Both the position numbers and the translations under genes were made by a program. Below the pieces are notes generated by a model, which saw only the letters and a program-made list of their open reading frames with translations, did no database searches and was not told the origin of the DNA. A stretch of 64,000 bases of DNA from Alicyclobacillus fastidiosus (GTDB taxonomy: Bacteria; Bacillota; Bacilli; Alicyclobacillales; Alicyclobacillaceae), in the NCBI RefSeq assembly GCF_026651875.1, contig NZ_CP104067.1, forward strand, positions 3,658,001-3,722,000, read 5' to 3'. Shown piece by piece: positions 1 to 9,869 of the stretch (the first letter of the stretch is position 1; each line of letters starts with the position of its first letter).

Positions 1-863
1 GTGGGTTGAGACCCACGCCACCACAGGATCCGCGCTATGCTGCTCTGCAACGGCTCACGCGCTTCCGTTATCACTTGGTCCAAGACATCACGCGGGAAAA
101 GAATCGTGCACTCGGAATCATCTTCATGAAGTTCGCATCGATGGCAGACGGAAAACAAAACCCGTTCAGCGACACATTTGGAAAGGCAGCTACCTCCGTG
201 CTCTCTGAGCTTGCGCCGGACGAGATTGCTGAACAGCCAATTGAAGATCTCGCCCAGTTTATTGCGGAACGCAGCAATAACCGTTTGCGGAATCCGAATG
301 AACTTGCTCAGGAGCTCCGAAAGTTGGCCAGGCGCTCATATCGGCTGAATCCGCACATGGAAGATGCCATTGACGTCACCCTGTCCATGATGCTCGGCAA
401 CATTCAGTTCCTTGAGAAGCAACTTAAGGAACTCGACAAGGTCATTGCTCGTCACCTAGCCGCTATACCACAGACATTGGATACCATACCTGGAATCGGT
501 CCTGTCATCACGGCTGGCATTGTGGCTGAAATTGGTGACATATCGCGCTTTAACAATCAAGCTGCTCTCGCAAAATTCGCAGGCCTCACCTGGTCTGTGC
601 ACCAATCTAGCAGTTTTCGGGCCGACGAGACCAAATTGACGAAGGCTGGCAATTATTATTTGCGATATTATCTCATCGAAGCAGCGAACTCGTTGCGGGT
701 ACACAACAAGGAGTACGCTGAATTTTGCCGTAGGAAGTATCGTGAAGCCACGAAGCACCATCACAAGCGAGGACTTGTGCTCTCAGCCCGTAAATTTGTG
801 CGTCTGGTCTTTGTACTGCTGAGCAAAGGCCAAATCTATAACGCAAGGAAGGTGGTATCTTAG
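1..863 (+). CDS. IS110-family transposase, 5' end outside window
   Basis: C-terminal about 287 residues of an IS110-family (DEDD/serine hybrid) transposase; the frame is open to the left edge, so the N-terminal DEDD domain lies outside. The coiled-coil linker is followed by the Transposase_20 region with IPGIGPVITAGIVAEIGD, AALAKFAGLTWSVHQSSSF and a GNYYLRYYLIEAANSLR segment that holds the family's C-terminal serine region. The closing ARKFVRLVFVLLSKGQIY is typical of full-length family members, so the 3' end is intact. It sits next to a group II intron fragment and may have inserted into it. Confidence 0.9.
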   Translation, partial: GLRPTPPQDPRYAALQRLTRFRYHLVQDITREKNRALGIIFMKFASMADGKQNPFSDTFGKAATSVLSELAPDEIAEQPIEDLAQFIAERSNNRLRNPNELAQELRKLARRSYRLNPHMEDAIDVTLSMMLGNIQFLEKQLKELDKVIARHLAAIPQTLDTIPGIGPVITAGIVAEIGDISRFNNQAALAKFAGLTWSVHQSSSFRADETKLTKAGNYYLRYYLIEAANSLRVHNKEYAEFCRRKYREATKHHHKRGLVLSARKFVRLVFVLLSKGQIYNARKVVS

Positions 864-929
864 TCGGCGTCCGCAAACGCCAAACTTTAACTGATATTCT
901 ATAATCCAGGTGGTTGAAAATGGAATTCA

Positions 930-1435
930 ACCGTCAAGGGATCGTATGCTCTCTTTCAGGAATAAGTTTACATAAATCAATTACTTTCACCCTTGACATT
1001 TCACCGCAGGTCTGGGGAGTTCGGCTTCGCTCACGTTCCGCTTACTGTCAGAGATTTGACAGACCCCGTGGGGCTTACCTTGTTTCTACGGTAACCCTCT
1101 TTTGAAATGTTTAGGTGCCCCGACTCCCGCGATAGCCTTTGGAACTGCAAATTAGTGAATCGGGAGCACTAATTCCGGCTATGTGCCTTTTGGCTCAAGC
1201 GTGTCAGAGTGTTTCGCTTGTTTGTCGTGACGCGGTTTATATGGGGGTCACTGGTGTTCACCATGCACTTCTAACCTAGCTCCGGACCGAGTTCACTCTC
1301 TCAGTTCGCGGCTACATTGTCCCGTGAGCTTCACAGAATGGCGTTGCCACCATCCCCTGTCACGGTAGGTTCGCGCTTGCAGTTCTGAGCGGGTGGGTTT
1401 TCACCACATGATTACCGTCTTCTTTCAAGTCACAC
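930..1435 (-). mobile_element. Group II intron 5' fragment (domain I remnant)
   Basis: Read on the minus strand from 1435, the stretch begins GTGTGACTTG, matching the GUGYG 5' end of group II introns. It continues with a GTGGTGAAAACCCAC hairpin and segments such as GAGCCAAAAGGCACATAGCC, CCAAAGGCTATCGCGGGAG, GGTTACCGTAGAAACAAGG and GAGCGAAGCCGAACTC, which resemble domain I of bacterial introns. No reverse transcriptase or domain V follows; the sequence runs into the IS110 gene near 900. Ribozyme identity rests on remembered family sequence features, not a covariance search. Confidence 0.65.
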
Positions 1436-1532
1436 CCCGTTAACGACACAAGACATCACCAAAAGGTATGCCACGGTGCTGAACTACAAATACTTACAGA
1501 GATTTGGAGTTGGTGAAGCGGAGGTCAAATAA

Positions 1533-1868
1533 ATGTGGATTGTTCAACGAAGGCACACACGAGATAAAGATGGAAACACCGTCGCGGCTGAATTAAGAGA
1601 TTCGGATGGGTTTATTCGAGCGAATGTTCGTTGGTACGGTGGTATACAAATCTGGATTGATACTGTCACCGAAGAACAAAATGCGATCAATGATACATTC
1701 CGTACATATGATATTCGTGGACTCATCGACAAACTCCAGAATCTTCTCAGTGCTAGTGAAGAACTGTTTGAACACAAGGGTTACTGGTCTAACGACCTCG
1801 ATGCGGAACAGACTCTGGCGTATATTCCTGACCCCACCAGTCGTGGAGGTGCAACTCCCCCTCCTTAA
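1533..1868 (+). CDS. Hypothetical protein, 111 aa
   Basis: ATG start preceded by a good ribosome site, GGAGGT at about 1520, seven bases upstream. The product is soluble, mildly acidic, with a beta-rich N-terminal half (WIVQRRHTRDKDGNTVAAEL) and a central segment IRGLIDKLQNLLSASEELF that could be an amphipathic helix. The last residues (PDPTSRGGATPPP) are low complexity. No family is recognised. It stands alone between a group II intron fragment and an IS1111-type copy, so it may be a stranded accessory gene. Confidence 0.55.
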   Translation: MWIVQRRHTRDKDGNTVAAELRDSDGFIRANVRWYGGIQIWIDTVTEEQNAINDTFRTYDIRGLIDKLQNLLSASEELFEHKGYWSNDLDAEQTLAYIPDPTSRGGATPPP

Positions 1869-1934
1869 GCCTCAGATATGTCTGCCCTTCAATACCAATA
1901 AAGGAACTAATCCCTTCTGTCGCATAAGCCCCCT

Positions 1935-2300
1935 TTGATATGAACGACACCGTCAAGCCCCGTGTCGTGATGGGGTTGAAAACCCGGACCGAAGGCAAGG
2001 TTCGTCGACGGTTGGCACACTGATATCCGTGGGTTGGTTACCACATTCGTACCTCCGTCATGGGACTGCCTCGGACTAGCTTCGTGCGTCAGGTTCTGGA
2101 CCTTGCACAATCGGGGAACGAGGTTTCCCCGTACCGGATTCCTGTGCCTTCAGTCGCGACCTTCAACCCTAACTACAATCGTTCTTTATTACAGTTCTAT
2201 CCCACAAAAGTTACACTGCAGTCGATGTTTCCATCTGACGCTCTGCCTCGCATGCGATGGCCCATATAAATCCCAGCAATTCTCTAGCTACTGAAGTGAC
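1935..2300 (-). ncRNA. Putative bridge RNA region of IS1111 copy 1
   Basis: The non-coding segment between the transposase stop and the element end is closely conserved with copy 3 (28765-29040), although neither encodes a convincing protein. In the IS1111 subgroup the bridge RNA that selects target and donor DNA is known to come from the 3' non-coding end, so this is the expected location. Guide loops were not resolved by eye. Confidence 0.35.
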
Positions 2301-2302
2301 GG

Positions 2303-3334
2303 CTACATTGTGATGCTTCCTCGTGATACCATCTTCATATACTTTCGATGAAGTCTGTCTTGTGCTCGCCAAGCAATGTCCTGTACCTTGGGACTCTGTC
2401 CCTCTTGCCGTTTTCGAATCTTTCCTTTAATGGCCGGTTTGTATCGGTAACACCATGCAGCTTCACCGAGAACTCGTCTGAGATGGGCGTTCCCAGACTT
2501 CGTGATTCTACCCTGATTTCGAGATACCCCGCTCGAATACTCGGATGGTACCAGTCCGGCATATGCCATTAACTGCTTTGGATTCCGGAAACGACGAAAC
2601 TCCCCAACCTCAGCGACCAAAGAGGTTGCGATGACCTCTGCAACACCCTTCAGTGTTTGCAAAGCCTGAATCACTGGAGCTCTCTCGCTTTCCGTTGCTT
2701 CCAAATGTATAGCTGCCTCAAGACGTTTGAGACGTCCCTCAATTTCGTCTAAATGATGCAAATACTCCTGGTACACCACTTCTTCTCGACGATCCGTCCA
2801 TTTTAGACCGTCCAACCACCGACGATACATAGCCCCCAAGCACTAAGCTTAGTTTCAGGACGCCGATTGTGTCTGAGTAGGAACTTGGATAGCCGATGCC
2901 TTGCCCGTGTACGGTCTTCCACCGCATCTTCCCGTGCCCGCACTAAATCCCGTAATGACTCGTTTTCCCATTCGGGACAAAGACTGCAACCAATTCACCA
3001 GCACGGAACAACTGTGCCAATCTCAACGCATCTCGCTTGTCTGTCTTTACTCGGTCTCCTTGGCGAACCGGAATGAGGGATGGTGCGACAACGGTACACG
3101 GCATGTCCATTGCGCCAGTAGTCGATACAGTCCATAGCCTGTCGGCCCAGCTTCGTAGCAAAACTCCAGTTTTACACCATCTGCAGACAGTCTATGTACT
3201 AGACTCCTTACAGCTTCCACCGTATGAGGGAACATTCCGATATATCTCGGTTCTCCACGGCCTTCGTCTGCTACCGCAACTGCGATATTTTCCTTAGATA
3301 CATCCAAACCTACAAACTTTGTGATAGTTTTCAT
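2303..3334 (-). pseudogene. IS1111-type transposase, frameshifted
   Basis: The protein starts MKTITKFVGLDVSKENIAVA (first catalytic Asp of the DEDD domain) and ends with the Transposase_20 region (LKGVAEVIATSLVAEVGEF, LMAYAGLVPSEYSSG). Against the other copies, single-base losses occur near 3115 (GCGCCAG versus GCGCGCAG), near 2970 (TTTTCCCATT versus TTTTCCTCATT) and near 2840, and the C-terminal end is also shifted near 2310. At least three separate lesions mean it cannot be functional. Confidence 0.88.
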
Positions 3335-3510
3335 AGTATCGGCTCCCTTCGTATGTGGCTCTGCACTGTGCCCTCAAGTCTCAGTGTAAACCACGATGTG
3401 CGAAACGGAGCCGGTGTCGTTCATTATGACTAGTTTAAGAAGCACAACGTAATTCAAGAATGGAAAAGCGGTCACCGTTGGGGTGTCCGCTCGTTTTATG
3501 TCGAACAACA

Positions 3511-4051
<541 letters not shown>

Positions 4052-4082
4052 TTAACGCAAATGGTGCCACAGCACATAATTA

Positions 4083-4117
4083 AAGACCGCCTATGGGCGG
4101 TCTTTGGGCGGTCTTTT
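4083..4117. terminator. Hairpin terminator, GACCGCC/GGCGGTC
   Basis: Inverted repeat GACCGCC-TATG-GGCGGTC followed by a second GGGCGGTC and TTTT on the plus strand. On the minus strand it closes the small gene ending at 4127 and gives GGCGGTCTTT. Confidence 0.6.
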
Positions 4118-4126
4118 CCGTTAATC

Positions 4127-4300
4127 TCATGGTTCATCCTGGTCAACCGGAGTCGAGTACCAACCAACACTCATATCCGGAACCTCTCTCTTCGACTTCA
4201 CTTCATCTTCTTCCACGTCGTATATAGCTTCAACCTTCTGCATTCTCGCAACATCGTGTTGAGACAAAGTCGTTTTTTTCTTCTCTTTTTCGGGTTCCAT
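4127..4300 (-). CDS. Small acidic/charged hypothetical protein, 57 aa
   Basis: A short gene with ATG at 4300 behind GGGAGGATTGAC, an excellent ribosome site at proper spacing. The product starts MEPEKEKKKTTLSQHDVARM and ends GWYSTPVDQDEP. It is highly charged with no membrane segment and no cysteine. A hairpin terminator follows within 15 bases, which supports a real single-gene unit. The family is not recognised; small soluble sporulation-associated proteins can look like this, but that is a guess. Confidence 0.6.
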   Translation of the reverse strand: MEPEKEKKKTTLSQHDVARMQKVEAIYDVEEDEVKSKREVPDMSVGWYSTPVDQDEP

Positions 4301-4477
4301 GTCAATCCTCCCTGTAATGTACTTGCTTCACTGGGAGTATGCTCATTACGGTAATGTCCCAATCCTGATGACGAAGTTCCAGTCTCTAAGCGTTACACCT
4401 ATCGGGTTCCATGTTGAGTTTCAAAGTGGCAATATGGACGCCACTTATGCCGCATTATACGATGCAACGCAGCGTTC

Positions 4478-5187
4478 GACGTTTGAGACGTCCCTCAATT
4501 TCGTCTAAATGATGCAAATACTCCTGGTACACCACTTCTTCTCGACGATCCGTCCATTTTAGACCGTCCAACCACCGACGATACATAGCCCCCAAGCACT
4601 AAGCTTAGTTTCAGGACGCCGATTATGTCTGAGTAGGAACTTGGATAGCCGATGCCTTGCCCGTGTACGGTCTTCCACCGCATCTTCCCGTGCCCGCACT
4701 AAATCCCGTAATGACTCGTTTTCCTCATTCGGGACAAAGACTGCAACCAATTCACCAGCACGGAACAACTGTGCCAATCTCAACGCATCTCGCTTGTCTG
4801 TCTTCACTCGGTCTCCTTGGCGAACTGGAATGAGGGATGGTGCGACAACGGTACACGGCATGTCCATTGCGCGCAGTAGTCGAACAGTCCATAGCCTGTC
4901 GGCCCAGCTTCTTAGCAAAACTCCAGTTCTACACCATCTGCAGACAGTCTATGTACTAGACTCCTTACAGCTTCCACCGTATGAGGGAACATTCCGATAT
5001 ATCTCGGTTCTCCACGGCCTTCGTCTGCTACCGCAACTGCGATATTTTCCTTTGATACATCCAAACCTACAAACTTTGTGATAGTCTTCATAGTAAGGCT
5101 CTTTCGTATGTGGCTCTGCACTGTTCTCTCAAGTCTCAGTGTAACCACGATGTGCGAAACGGAGCCGGTGTCGTTCATTATGACTAG
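4478..5187 (-). mobile_element. IS1111-type element, copy 2 (5' half only)
   Basis: Carries the right end (CGGTGTCGTTCATTATGACTAG) and the first about 215 codons of the transposase, then stops abruptly at about 4478. A base is lost near 4885 (TCGAACAG versus TCGATACAG), so even the remaining frame is broken. The right end abuts the T-run of the palindromic terminator at 5196. Confidence 0.85.
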
Positions 5188-5194
5188 TTAAACA

Positions 5195-5217
5195 AAAAAC
5201 GCCTCCTAGGAGGCGTG
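5195..5217 (-). terminator. Palindromic terminator, CGCCTCCTAGGAGGCG
   Basis: Perfect palindrome; on the minus strand it is followed by TTTTTT, making a standard factor-independent terminator downstream of the SRPBCC relic. Confidence 0.75.
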
Positions 5218-5303
5218 CACTCAATTCAACTCAGTTATCGTGTTTGAAATTCGTATACATTATTAATCCTTAGTCGAATTCCAGTTTTCGAAGTTTAATT
5301 ATG

Positions 5304-5650
5304 TTACCGGTTCTTGCGAGCAAGGACATCTTTTAGTCGCTCACTTGTTTTCGGCCGTTCTTTCTTCATCGCTTGACTCATGAAGAACTCCGCTACCTTT
5401 GGAGCACCGTCGATCTCAATGATGAACTTCACGCGACAAGTTCCTTCGGTGAGTGGTTCAATCTGATAGGTTTCTCGGAATGATGGACGTATTTCAGTTT
5501 CGGTAGCCCTGGTAAACAGACGATCTTGCCCATACTCTGTCACGTACGTTGTTTTTTCACTCTTGAAACCAGAGTATTTTCCTGACTCGAAATAACTCGT
5601 TCCTAAACGAGCGGGTCCTCCCGTCCGGGTCTCCAGAGCTTTAGCGGAAA
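5304..5650 (-). pseudogene. SRPBCC-family protein, N-terminus missing
   Basis: C-terminal about 115 residues of a START/polyketide-cyclase-like ligand-binding protein. The open frame (DFSAKALETRTGGPARLGTS... to ...DVLARKNR) extends upstream into the rplY terminator without its own start or first helix. Only a weak internal GTG at 5543 is available. Family assignment rests on the pattern of alternating strands (FRETYQIEPLTEGTCRVKF) and the helix MSQAMKKERPKTSERLKDVL, typical of the final helix. A deletion between rplY and this gene probably removed its start. Confidence 0.55.
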
Positions 5651-5670
5651 AGTCGCGCCTCAGCGCGACT
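5648..5670 (-). terminator. rplY terminator
   Basis: AGTCGCGC-TGAG-GCGCGACT followed by TTTT on the minus strand, three bases after the rplY stop. Confidence 0.85.
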
Positions 5671-5673
5671 CAG

Positions 5674-6300
5674 TCAGTCCTTTGTACCCGCTTCCGTACC
5701 AGCACCATCCTCAGCATCGGCATCGACCTCTGCCTCAGTTTCGGCAGAAGTTGCAGCACGCCTCCCAGCAATAACGCTGGCGACTACCTCGTTTGGGTCG
5801 GAGCGAAACTCGACGCCGGATGGGATTTTGATTGTGCCCACCGATACGGACTCGCCAACTTCCAAATCGCTGACGTCTACCGTCAGGACCTCCGGCATGG
5901 ACTGCGGAAGCGCGTGAAGTTCTACCTCGTGCGTTTGCTGTTGAACTACCCCGCCACGGCGTTCCACCTCTTCAATACCGACCACATGAAGTGGCACCTT
6001 TGTATCAGTAGGTTGGTTGAGATCGACTTGCAGAAAGTCGATATGTAGGATCTTCTTTGTCACCGGATGACGCTGTACATCTTGAACGATCGTATTGACC
6101 TTTTTACCCGCGACCGTTAGCTCAACCAATGACTTCCGAAGCGCTGAAAATTCCTGAAAAGCCTTTTCAGACACTGAAATTGGTGTAGGATCTAACCCTT
6201 TACCGTAGACAATGGCTGGGATTTTCCCAGTTGCGCGTAGCTTTGTCAACGTACTTCCGTTCGTGTCTCGCGGAATTGCTTCTATTACTTGCGCCTTCAT
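5674..6300 (-). CDS. rplY: 50S ribosomal protein L25 / general stress protein Ctc
   Basis: Ribosomal protein of the TL5/CTC type (208 aa) that binds 5S rRNA. The N-terminal domain (MKAQVIEAIPRD...GKIPAIVYGKG, ISVSEKAFQEF) is the L25 fold; the C-terminal beta domain (VPLHVVGIEEVERRGGVVQQ, HALPQSMPEVLTVDVSDLEVG) marks the long CTC form. The acidic tail is rich in Ala, Glu and Asp, as is common in this group. ATG at 6300 is chosen because GAAGGGAG lies seven bases upstream; an ATG two codons earlier is too close. Monocistronic with its own terminator. Confidence 0.95.
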   Translation of the reverse strand: MKAQVIEAIPRDTNGSTLTKLRATGKIPAIVYGKGLDPTPISVSEKAFQEFSALRKSLVELTVAGKKVNTIVQDVQRHPVTKKILHIDFLQVDLNQPTDTKVPLHVVGIEEVERRGGVVQQQTHEVELHALPQSMPEVLTVDVSDLEVGESVSVGTIKIPSGVEFRSDPNEVVASVIAGRRAATSAETEAEVDADAEDGAGTEAGTKD

Positions 6301-6587
6301 CTGCATACTCCCTTCGAGCTTCCTATCATCAGCCTGTCCAAAACACCAGACCTTAGTCACATAACGAACTTTACTGTTCAAGTTGGCGGGAGGTCTTATT
6401 TACCGTCAAGGAGTTGCTACTGCAGGATGAATCTGAGATGAAGAATCTTTCGGTAGCAGGAATACTTTTATAGTTTTGTAATACCTTGATAATCAAATGC
6501 TACTTGCTGAACTCTTGCCCCCATGTGCGCAATAGCAATCAGGCAGATTCAACTTAAATTCCTGAGAGTCTTCGTGGTAATGGATTC

Positions 6588-6708
6588 GCCCATTACGTAC
6601 ATATAGCACGCAGTTTTAAAATCTCTATTGTCTTGATTTTAAGGGATTTGTCAGGTATGTGGGCGTGGAAATGCATGACATCTGGAAAACGTTAGTCACT
6701 CCTCCCCC
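6588..6708 (+). repeat. Dispersed intergenic repeat, type A copy 1
   Basis: Core CCCATTACGTACATATAG followed by CACGCAGTTTTAAAATCTC and the type A tail (GATTTTAAGGGATTTGTCAGG, a few differences, then GGAAATGCATGACATC and TTAGTCACTCCTCC). Nearly identical to the copies at 16813 and 21035. The rest of 6382-7037 holds no convincing gene. Confidence 0.85.
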
Positions 6709-7210
6709 CGCCATCCCCAAATTTTTTGGGACTGTCTTGTCTGGATTTCGATGACGTTTCTGTCGTTAACGCCCCCTTTCGTGCAATAAGACGTGCTATT
6801 TAAACACATTAAAACACTCAAATGAGCGTCCAAATAGTCGAGTACTACATTATGTTGATGTAACACCCGTACGTAATCCAACCGTGTGCCCAATTCACCA
6901 CGGAGTGAATGCATATGTAAGATGCAAAGCCTTTGAGGCAAGAAGGGTGGAACATGATCCGTGGTCACTTCTAGACGCAAGCTGGGTAGCAAAAGAAATA
7001 AAAGCCCGCCTCGCCGAGGCTCTTTTACGAGTACAGTTTGTTCTTCCGAAAGGATTCGGATAATGTTATTTTCCAAGTGACTTCAGATCAATTGCCGATA
7101 CTGAATCGTATTGGGCTGGACGACCTTTTCATGAGCAAGGGACACATACGAGAGCCTCACTGGCATCCAAATGCAGCGGAGTTAGACTATGTTGTTTCCG
7201 GACAGGTAAG

Positions 7211-8836
7211 TAGGGCCTGCTGAATGATTTACCCATCGACCCCGATCAGTCCAAAATCCGCTCCTAGCAACTCACTGAACAGAAGCCAAAAGAGAAGCCG
7301 CAACTTCTTCTCCAGGTTCATCACCAGCAGTTGCAGGGCGATCACGGTCTCACTCGTCTGGCGAAGCCGTGCCCGAATTAAGCCAAGCCCATAGTTTCTC
7401 TTGGCTTCGCCGAATTTTCCTTCCACCGCATTGCGCTCGCCCATGTCCAGGTGTTCCTGTTTCTTTTGCGCTAGATCCGTCTGTTTGGGTGGTCTCCCGA
7501 GTTTCGGACCACTTAACCGGATTCCGTGCTCCTTGCAGTACCTGAGATTCTCCCGCGTTCGATAGATTTTGTCGGCCAGTATCGCTTCCGGATAGCATCC
7601 GAAGCGCTCCACATATCGTTCCACCGACTCGACCAGTGTCGTGCCTTCGTTAAAGCTGTCCCAACTTGTCTTCTCTATCATGGCGTATCCATCCACGACG
7701 CTGATCGCGACTTTTGCACCAAATTCCACATTCGCTTTTGCCTTCCCACGTACAATGGGTCGAACGTCTGGCTGCGCGATGCTGACGATTCTGTCGTCCA
7801 CCCGATGACTACGAGACCGATACATCTCTCGTTGTTGGTGATGCAGTTCGCCAATCACCAAGAGATCACGGTACTGTTTCCGAGAGAGTGCTGTGAGTGG
7901 TGTGCGTTGTACAAGTTGTTCAATAAATCTCAGGTCCCGTGCCACATAGCGCAACTGTCGCCCGATAGCCTTACGAATCTCAGAGCGACTTGGTTTTCGA
8001 TTCTTCGTCGTTCTCAGGTAATCCCGACGCGCTTGACGTCGCCGGTCTCTTGGCTTCTTCATGTCGCCGATATGTGGTGCATGGAGCGTATCGATGATAT
8101 TCTCCAGCTTCTCACGCGCTGTGTTGAGCAACGACAAGTCTGTCGGATACGCAATATCTGCAGGTGCGCAAGTTGCATCCAGAATGAGCTTCCCCTGATG
8201 GGCGCGTGGTTCTTGAGGTTCGTCCTGTGGACGAGCGTTTGCATCTTCCCCGGAGGAGGTCGGAGGATTGTCTTTGGGACCGTCGTCGTCTCTATTCTCT
8301 TCTTCCTGGCGTGCTGCCTGCACAATCCACTCATTCACTTGGTTAATGGCATCAGGGCCAAGCCGCTTGCGAAAGTAGGTCAGAAGAGAAGGATCAAAAG
8401 GCGGTTCTTCTTGGTATGCCTCAAGACCGAGGAAGTACTGCAGGTACGGATTTTCCGTGATGTGTTGAACCAAATGGCGATCTGAAAAACCTTCACGTTC
8501 CTGAATGATGAGCGCGCCAAGCGCCATCCGAACGGACATTGCGCGCCCGCCGCGAAGATCCTTGCTGAAGTGTTTGCTGTATTCCTGTTCCACGCGTCGC
8601 CACGGGATGAGGTAGGAGAGCTGAACCCACCGATTATCTTCGCTCAGTCGGCCACCAAACGGCAGAAAAAAGTCGCTAGGGAGTATCTGTTGATCTTGAT
8701 GATTCGCGTACATTGTTCTTCCTCCAAGTGCACGGTTTTTTGCCTGTTCCGCTCAAAATCCATACACTTGTATTCGACAAAAAACACCATAAACCCTTGC
8801 TGCTACTGGGATTTCGGTTCATTCAGCATGCCCTAA
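7211..8836 (-). mobile_element. IS5-superfamily insertion sequence
   Basis: Ends are inverted repeats TAGGGCCTGCTGAATGA (7211) and, reversed, TAGGGCATGCTGAATGA (8836), one mismatch in 17. Flanks read GGTAAG and AGTATC, consistent with a 2-bp AG duplication, or TAAG (4 bp) if the ends are trimmed. The element is about 1.6 kb with a single intact gene and splits a cupin gene, so insertion was recent relative to the decayed elements nearby. Confidence 0.85.
7229..8713 (-). CDS. IS5-type DDE transposase, 494 aa
   Basis: Full-length DDE transposase with an N-terminal DUF772 region (FFLPFGGRLSEDNRWVQL, ENPYLQYFLGLEAYQEEPP) and a C-terminal DDE_Tnp_1 domain. Likely acidic residues lie in LILDATCAPADIAYP (Asp), EAILADKIYRTRENLRYC (Asp) and RNAVEGKFGEAKRNYG (Glu). 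A low-complexity, charged insert (EEENRDDDGPKDNPPTS) separates the two halves. The frame is intact and the element has recognisable ends, so it may be active. Confidence 0.9.
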   Translation of the reverse strand: MYANHQDQQILPSDFFLPFGGRLSEDNRWVQLSYLIPWRRVEQEYSKHFSKDLRGGRAMSVRMALGALIIQEREGFSDRHLVQHITENPYLQYFLGLEAYQEEPPFDPSLLTYFRKRLGPDAINQVNEWIVQAARQEEENRDDDGPKDNPPTSSGEDANARPQDEPQEPRAHQGKLILDATCAPADIAYPTDLSLLNTAREKLENIIDTLHAPHIGDMKKPRDRRRQARRDYLRTTKNRKPSRSEIRKAIGRQLRYVARDLRFIEQLVQRTPLTALSRKQYRDLLVIGELHHQQREMYRSRSHRVDDRIVSIAQPDVRPIVRGKAKANVEFGAKVAISVVDGYAMIEKTSWDSFNEGTTLVESVERYVERFGCYPEAILADKIYRTRENLRYCKEHGIRLSGPKLGRPPKQTDLAQKKQEHLDMGERNAVEGKFGEAKRNYGLGLIRARLRQTSETVIALQLLVMNLEKKLRLLFWLLFSELLGADFGLIGVDG

Positions 8837-9197
8837 GTATCTCTGTGCTCGACCCGATTCGGCACCGCCTGCTTACATACCACGTGACGCAAGGCGAGGT
8901 TGTATTCATCCCGATGAATTGGTGGCACTGCATTACTGCTGTATCTTATGAAGTTCACGTTGTCCAAGTCTTTAGTAGTGCAAAACGTCAAATCATCGAA
9001 GGTTCCGACATGTTGCGGAAAACTCCACCGAAGGTCTTCCAACAAGCATACGACATCAACGCTAAACAGTTCGCCAGTGTGTTGTCACCGATCAAGGAAA
9101 CGGTCGTAATCGGACCGCCGGACTGTGTTGATCTTACGAGTGCTTCCGACACTGCAAACGTGAACATACCGAGAGCAGCCAATGTAACGTATCCGGG

Positions 9198-9697
9198 ATG
9201 TCCCAATCTTTTCTTCGATTTAAGAATCTGGCTGTACGAAGGGATCACAGTGCTCTTTACGAAGTGACTTGTTCGCAGATACCCCTGATGCAGATGTTGT
9301 CACTCGGAGATTTGTATCTGACGAAAGGGCACATGCGAGAGCCCCATTGGCATCCGAATGCAGATGAGTTGGATTACGTGATCTCGGGTGAAGTAACGGT
9401 TTCCATTCTTGACCCGAATACATTACAGGTATGCAACTATCGCCTAAAACCAGGTCAGGTTACTTTAATACCTAAGCGGTGGTTTCACTGGATTATCCAA
9501 ATACGGAGGAAGCACATATGCTCGTGCTCTTTAACGACGGTAAAATCGAGTCGGTGGAAGGTTCAGACGTATTACGGCTGACTCCACCAGAGGTTTTCCA
9601 ACAGGCTTACGACATCCACGCTCGGCAATTCGCCAAAGATGTGGCGTCAATCACGGAGACTTTGACCATCGGTCCACCGAGCCGACATCAGAGATAG
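9198..9697 (+). pseudogene. Cupin-domain protein 2, frameshifted
   Basis: Second copy of the cupin. It starts MSQSFLRFKNLAVRRDHSAL and keeps motif 1 (MREPHWHPNADELDYVISGE). Near 9495-9510 the frame shifts: the first frame ends in nonsense, while the correct continuation (EAHMLVLFNDGKIESVEGSD, TPPEVFQQAYDIHARQF) reads in another frame to 9697. Both tandem cupins are therefore inactivated, by different events. A sequencing error cannot be excluded for a single shift. Confidence 0.85.
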
Positions 9698-9869
9698 TTC
9701 GGTGTGAACATAATGATTCAAGTCACTAAATTCGCATTAGAAAAACGATGGTTGCCATACTGGTAGACATGAATTCCCTATTAGGTAGTTGCGTCACCAT
9801 TACGACGATGATGAGATTGGTACTTTTCTGTCGCACAATTGCCCAATAGTTCAATAAAAACCGTCCACA

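Larger units (their letters stand above)
1928..3432 (-). mobile_element. IS1111-type element, copy 1 (decayed)
   Basis: About 1.5 kb element with subterminal inverted repeats: ATGAACGACACCG near 1940 and CGGTGTCGTTCAT near 3414-3426. Comparing four copies places the ends at GCCCCC on the left and CTAG on the right. The transposase is on the minus strand and about 350 bp of non-coding DNA follows its stop. Subterminal repeats and long 3' non-coding DNA are features of the IS1111 subgroup of IS110. The transposase has several frameshifts, so this copy is dead. Confidence 0.85.
7038..9267 (+). pseudogene. Cupin-domain protein 1, split by IS
   Basis: Single-domain cupin related to oxalate-decarboxylase/germin-like proteins. 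The 5' part (to 7210) encodes GHIREPHWHPNAAELDYVVSGQV with the metal-binding His-x-His-x4-Glu region of cupin motif 1. After the IS it resumes at 8837 as ISVLDPIRHRLLTYHVTQGEVVFIP and FQQAYDINAKQFASVLSPIKE. Removing the IS restores VVSGQVSISVLDP exactly. The 3' frame then runs on into the next cupin's leader. It is a tandem duplicate of the cupin at 9198. Confidence 0.88.

Noticed and set aside
914..1105. 63-codon plus-strand frame
   Set aside because: Falls inside the group II intron fragment; no ribosome site and no protein-like composition.
2034..2294. Open frames in the IS1111 3' region, also seen at 28866
   Set aside because: Conserved between copies at DNA level but in shifting frames; better explained as a non-coding RNA region.
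6696..7076. 126-codon minus-strand frame near the first repeat
   Set aside because: Runs from the repeat tail into the cupin leader on the wrong strand, without a ribosome site.
7526..8485. Long plus-strand open frame of 319 codons
   Set aside because: It is exactly opposite the IS5-type transposase, has no ribosome site and its product has no domain pattern.
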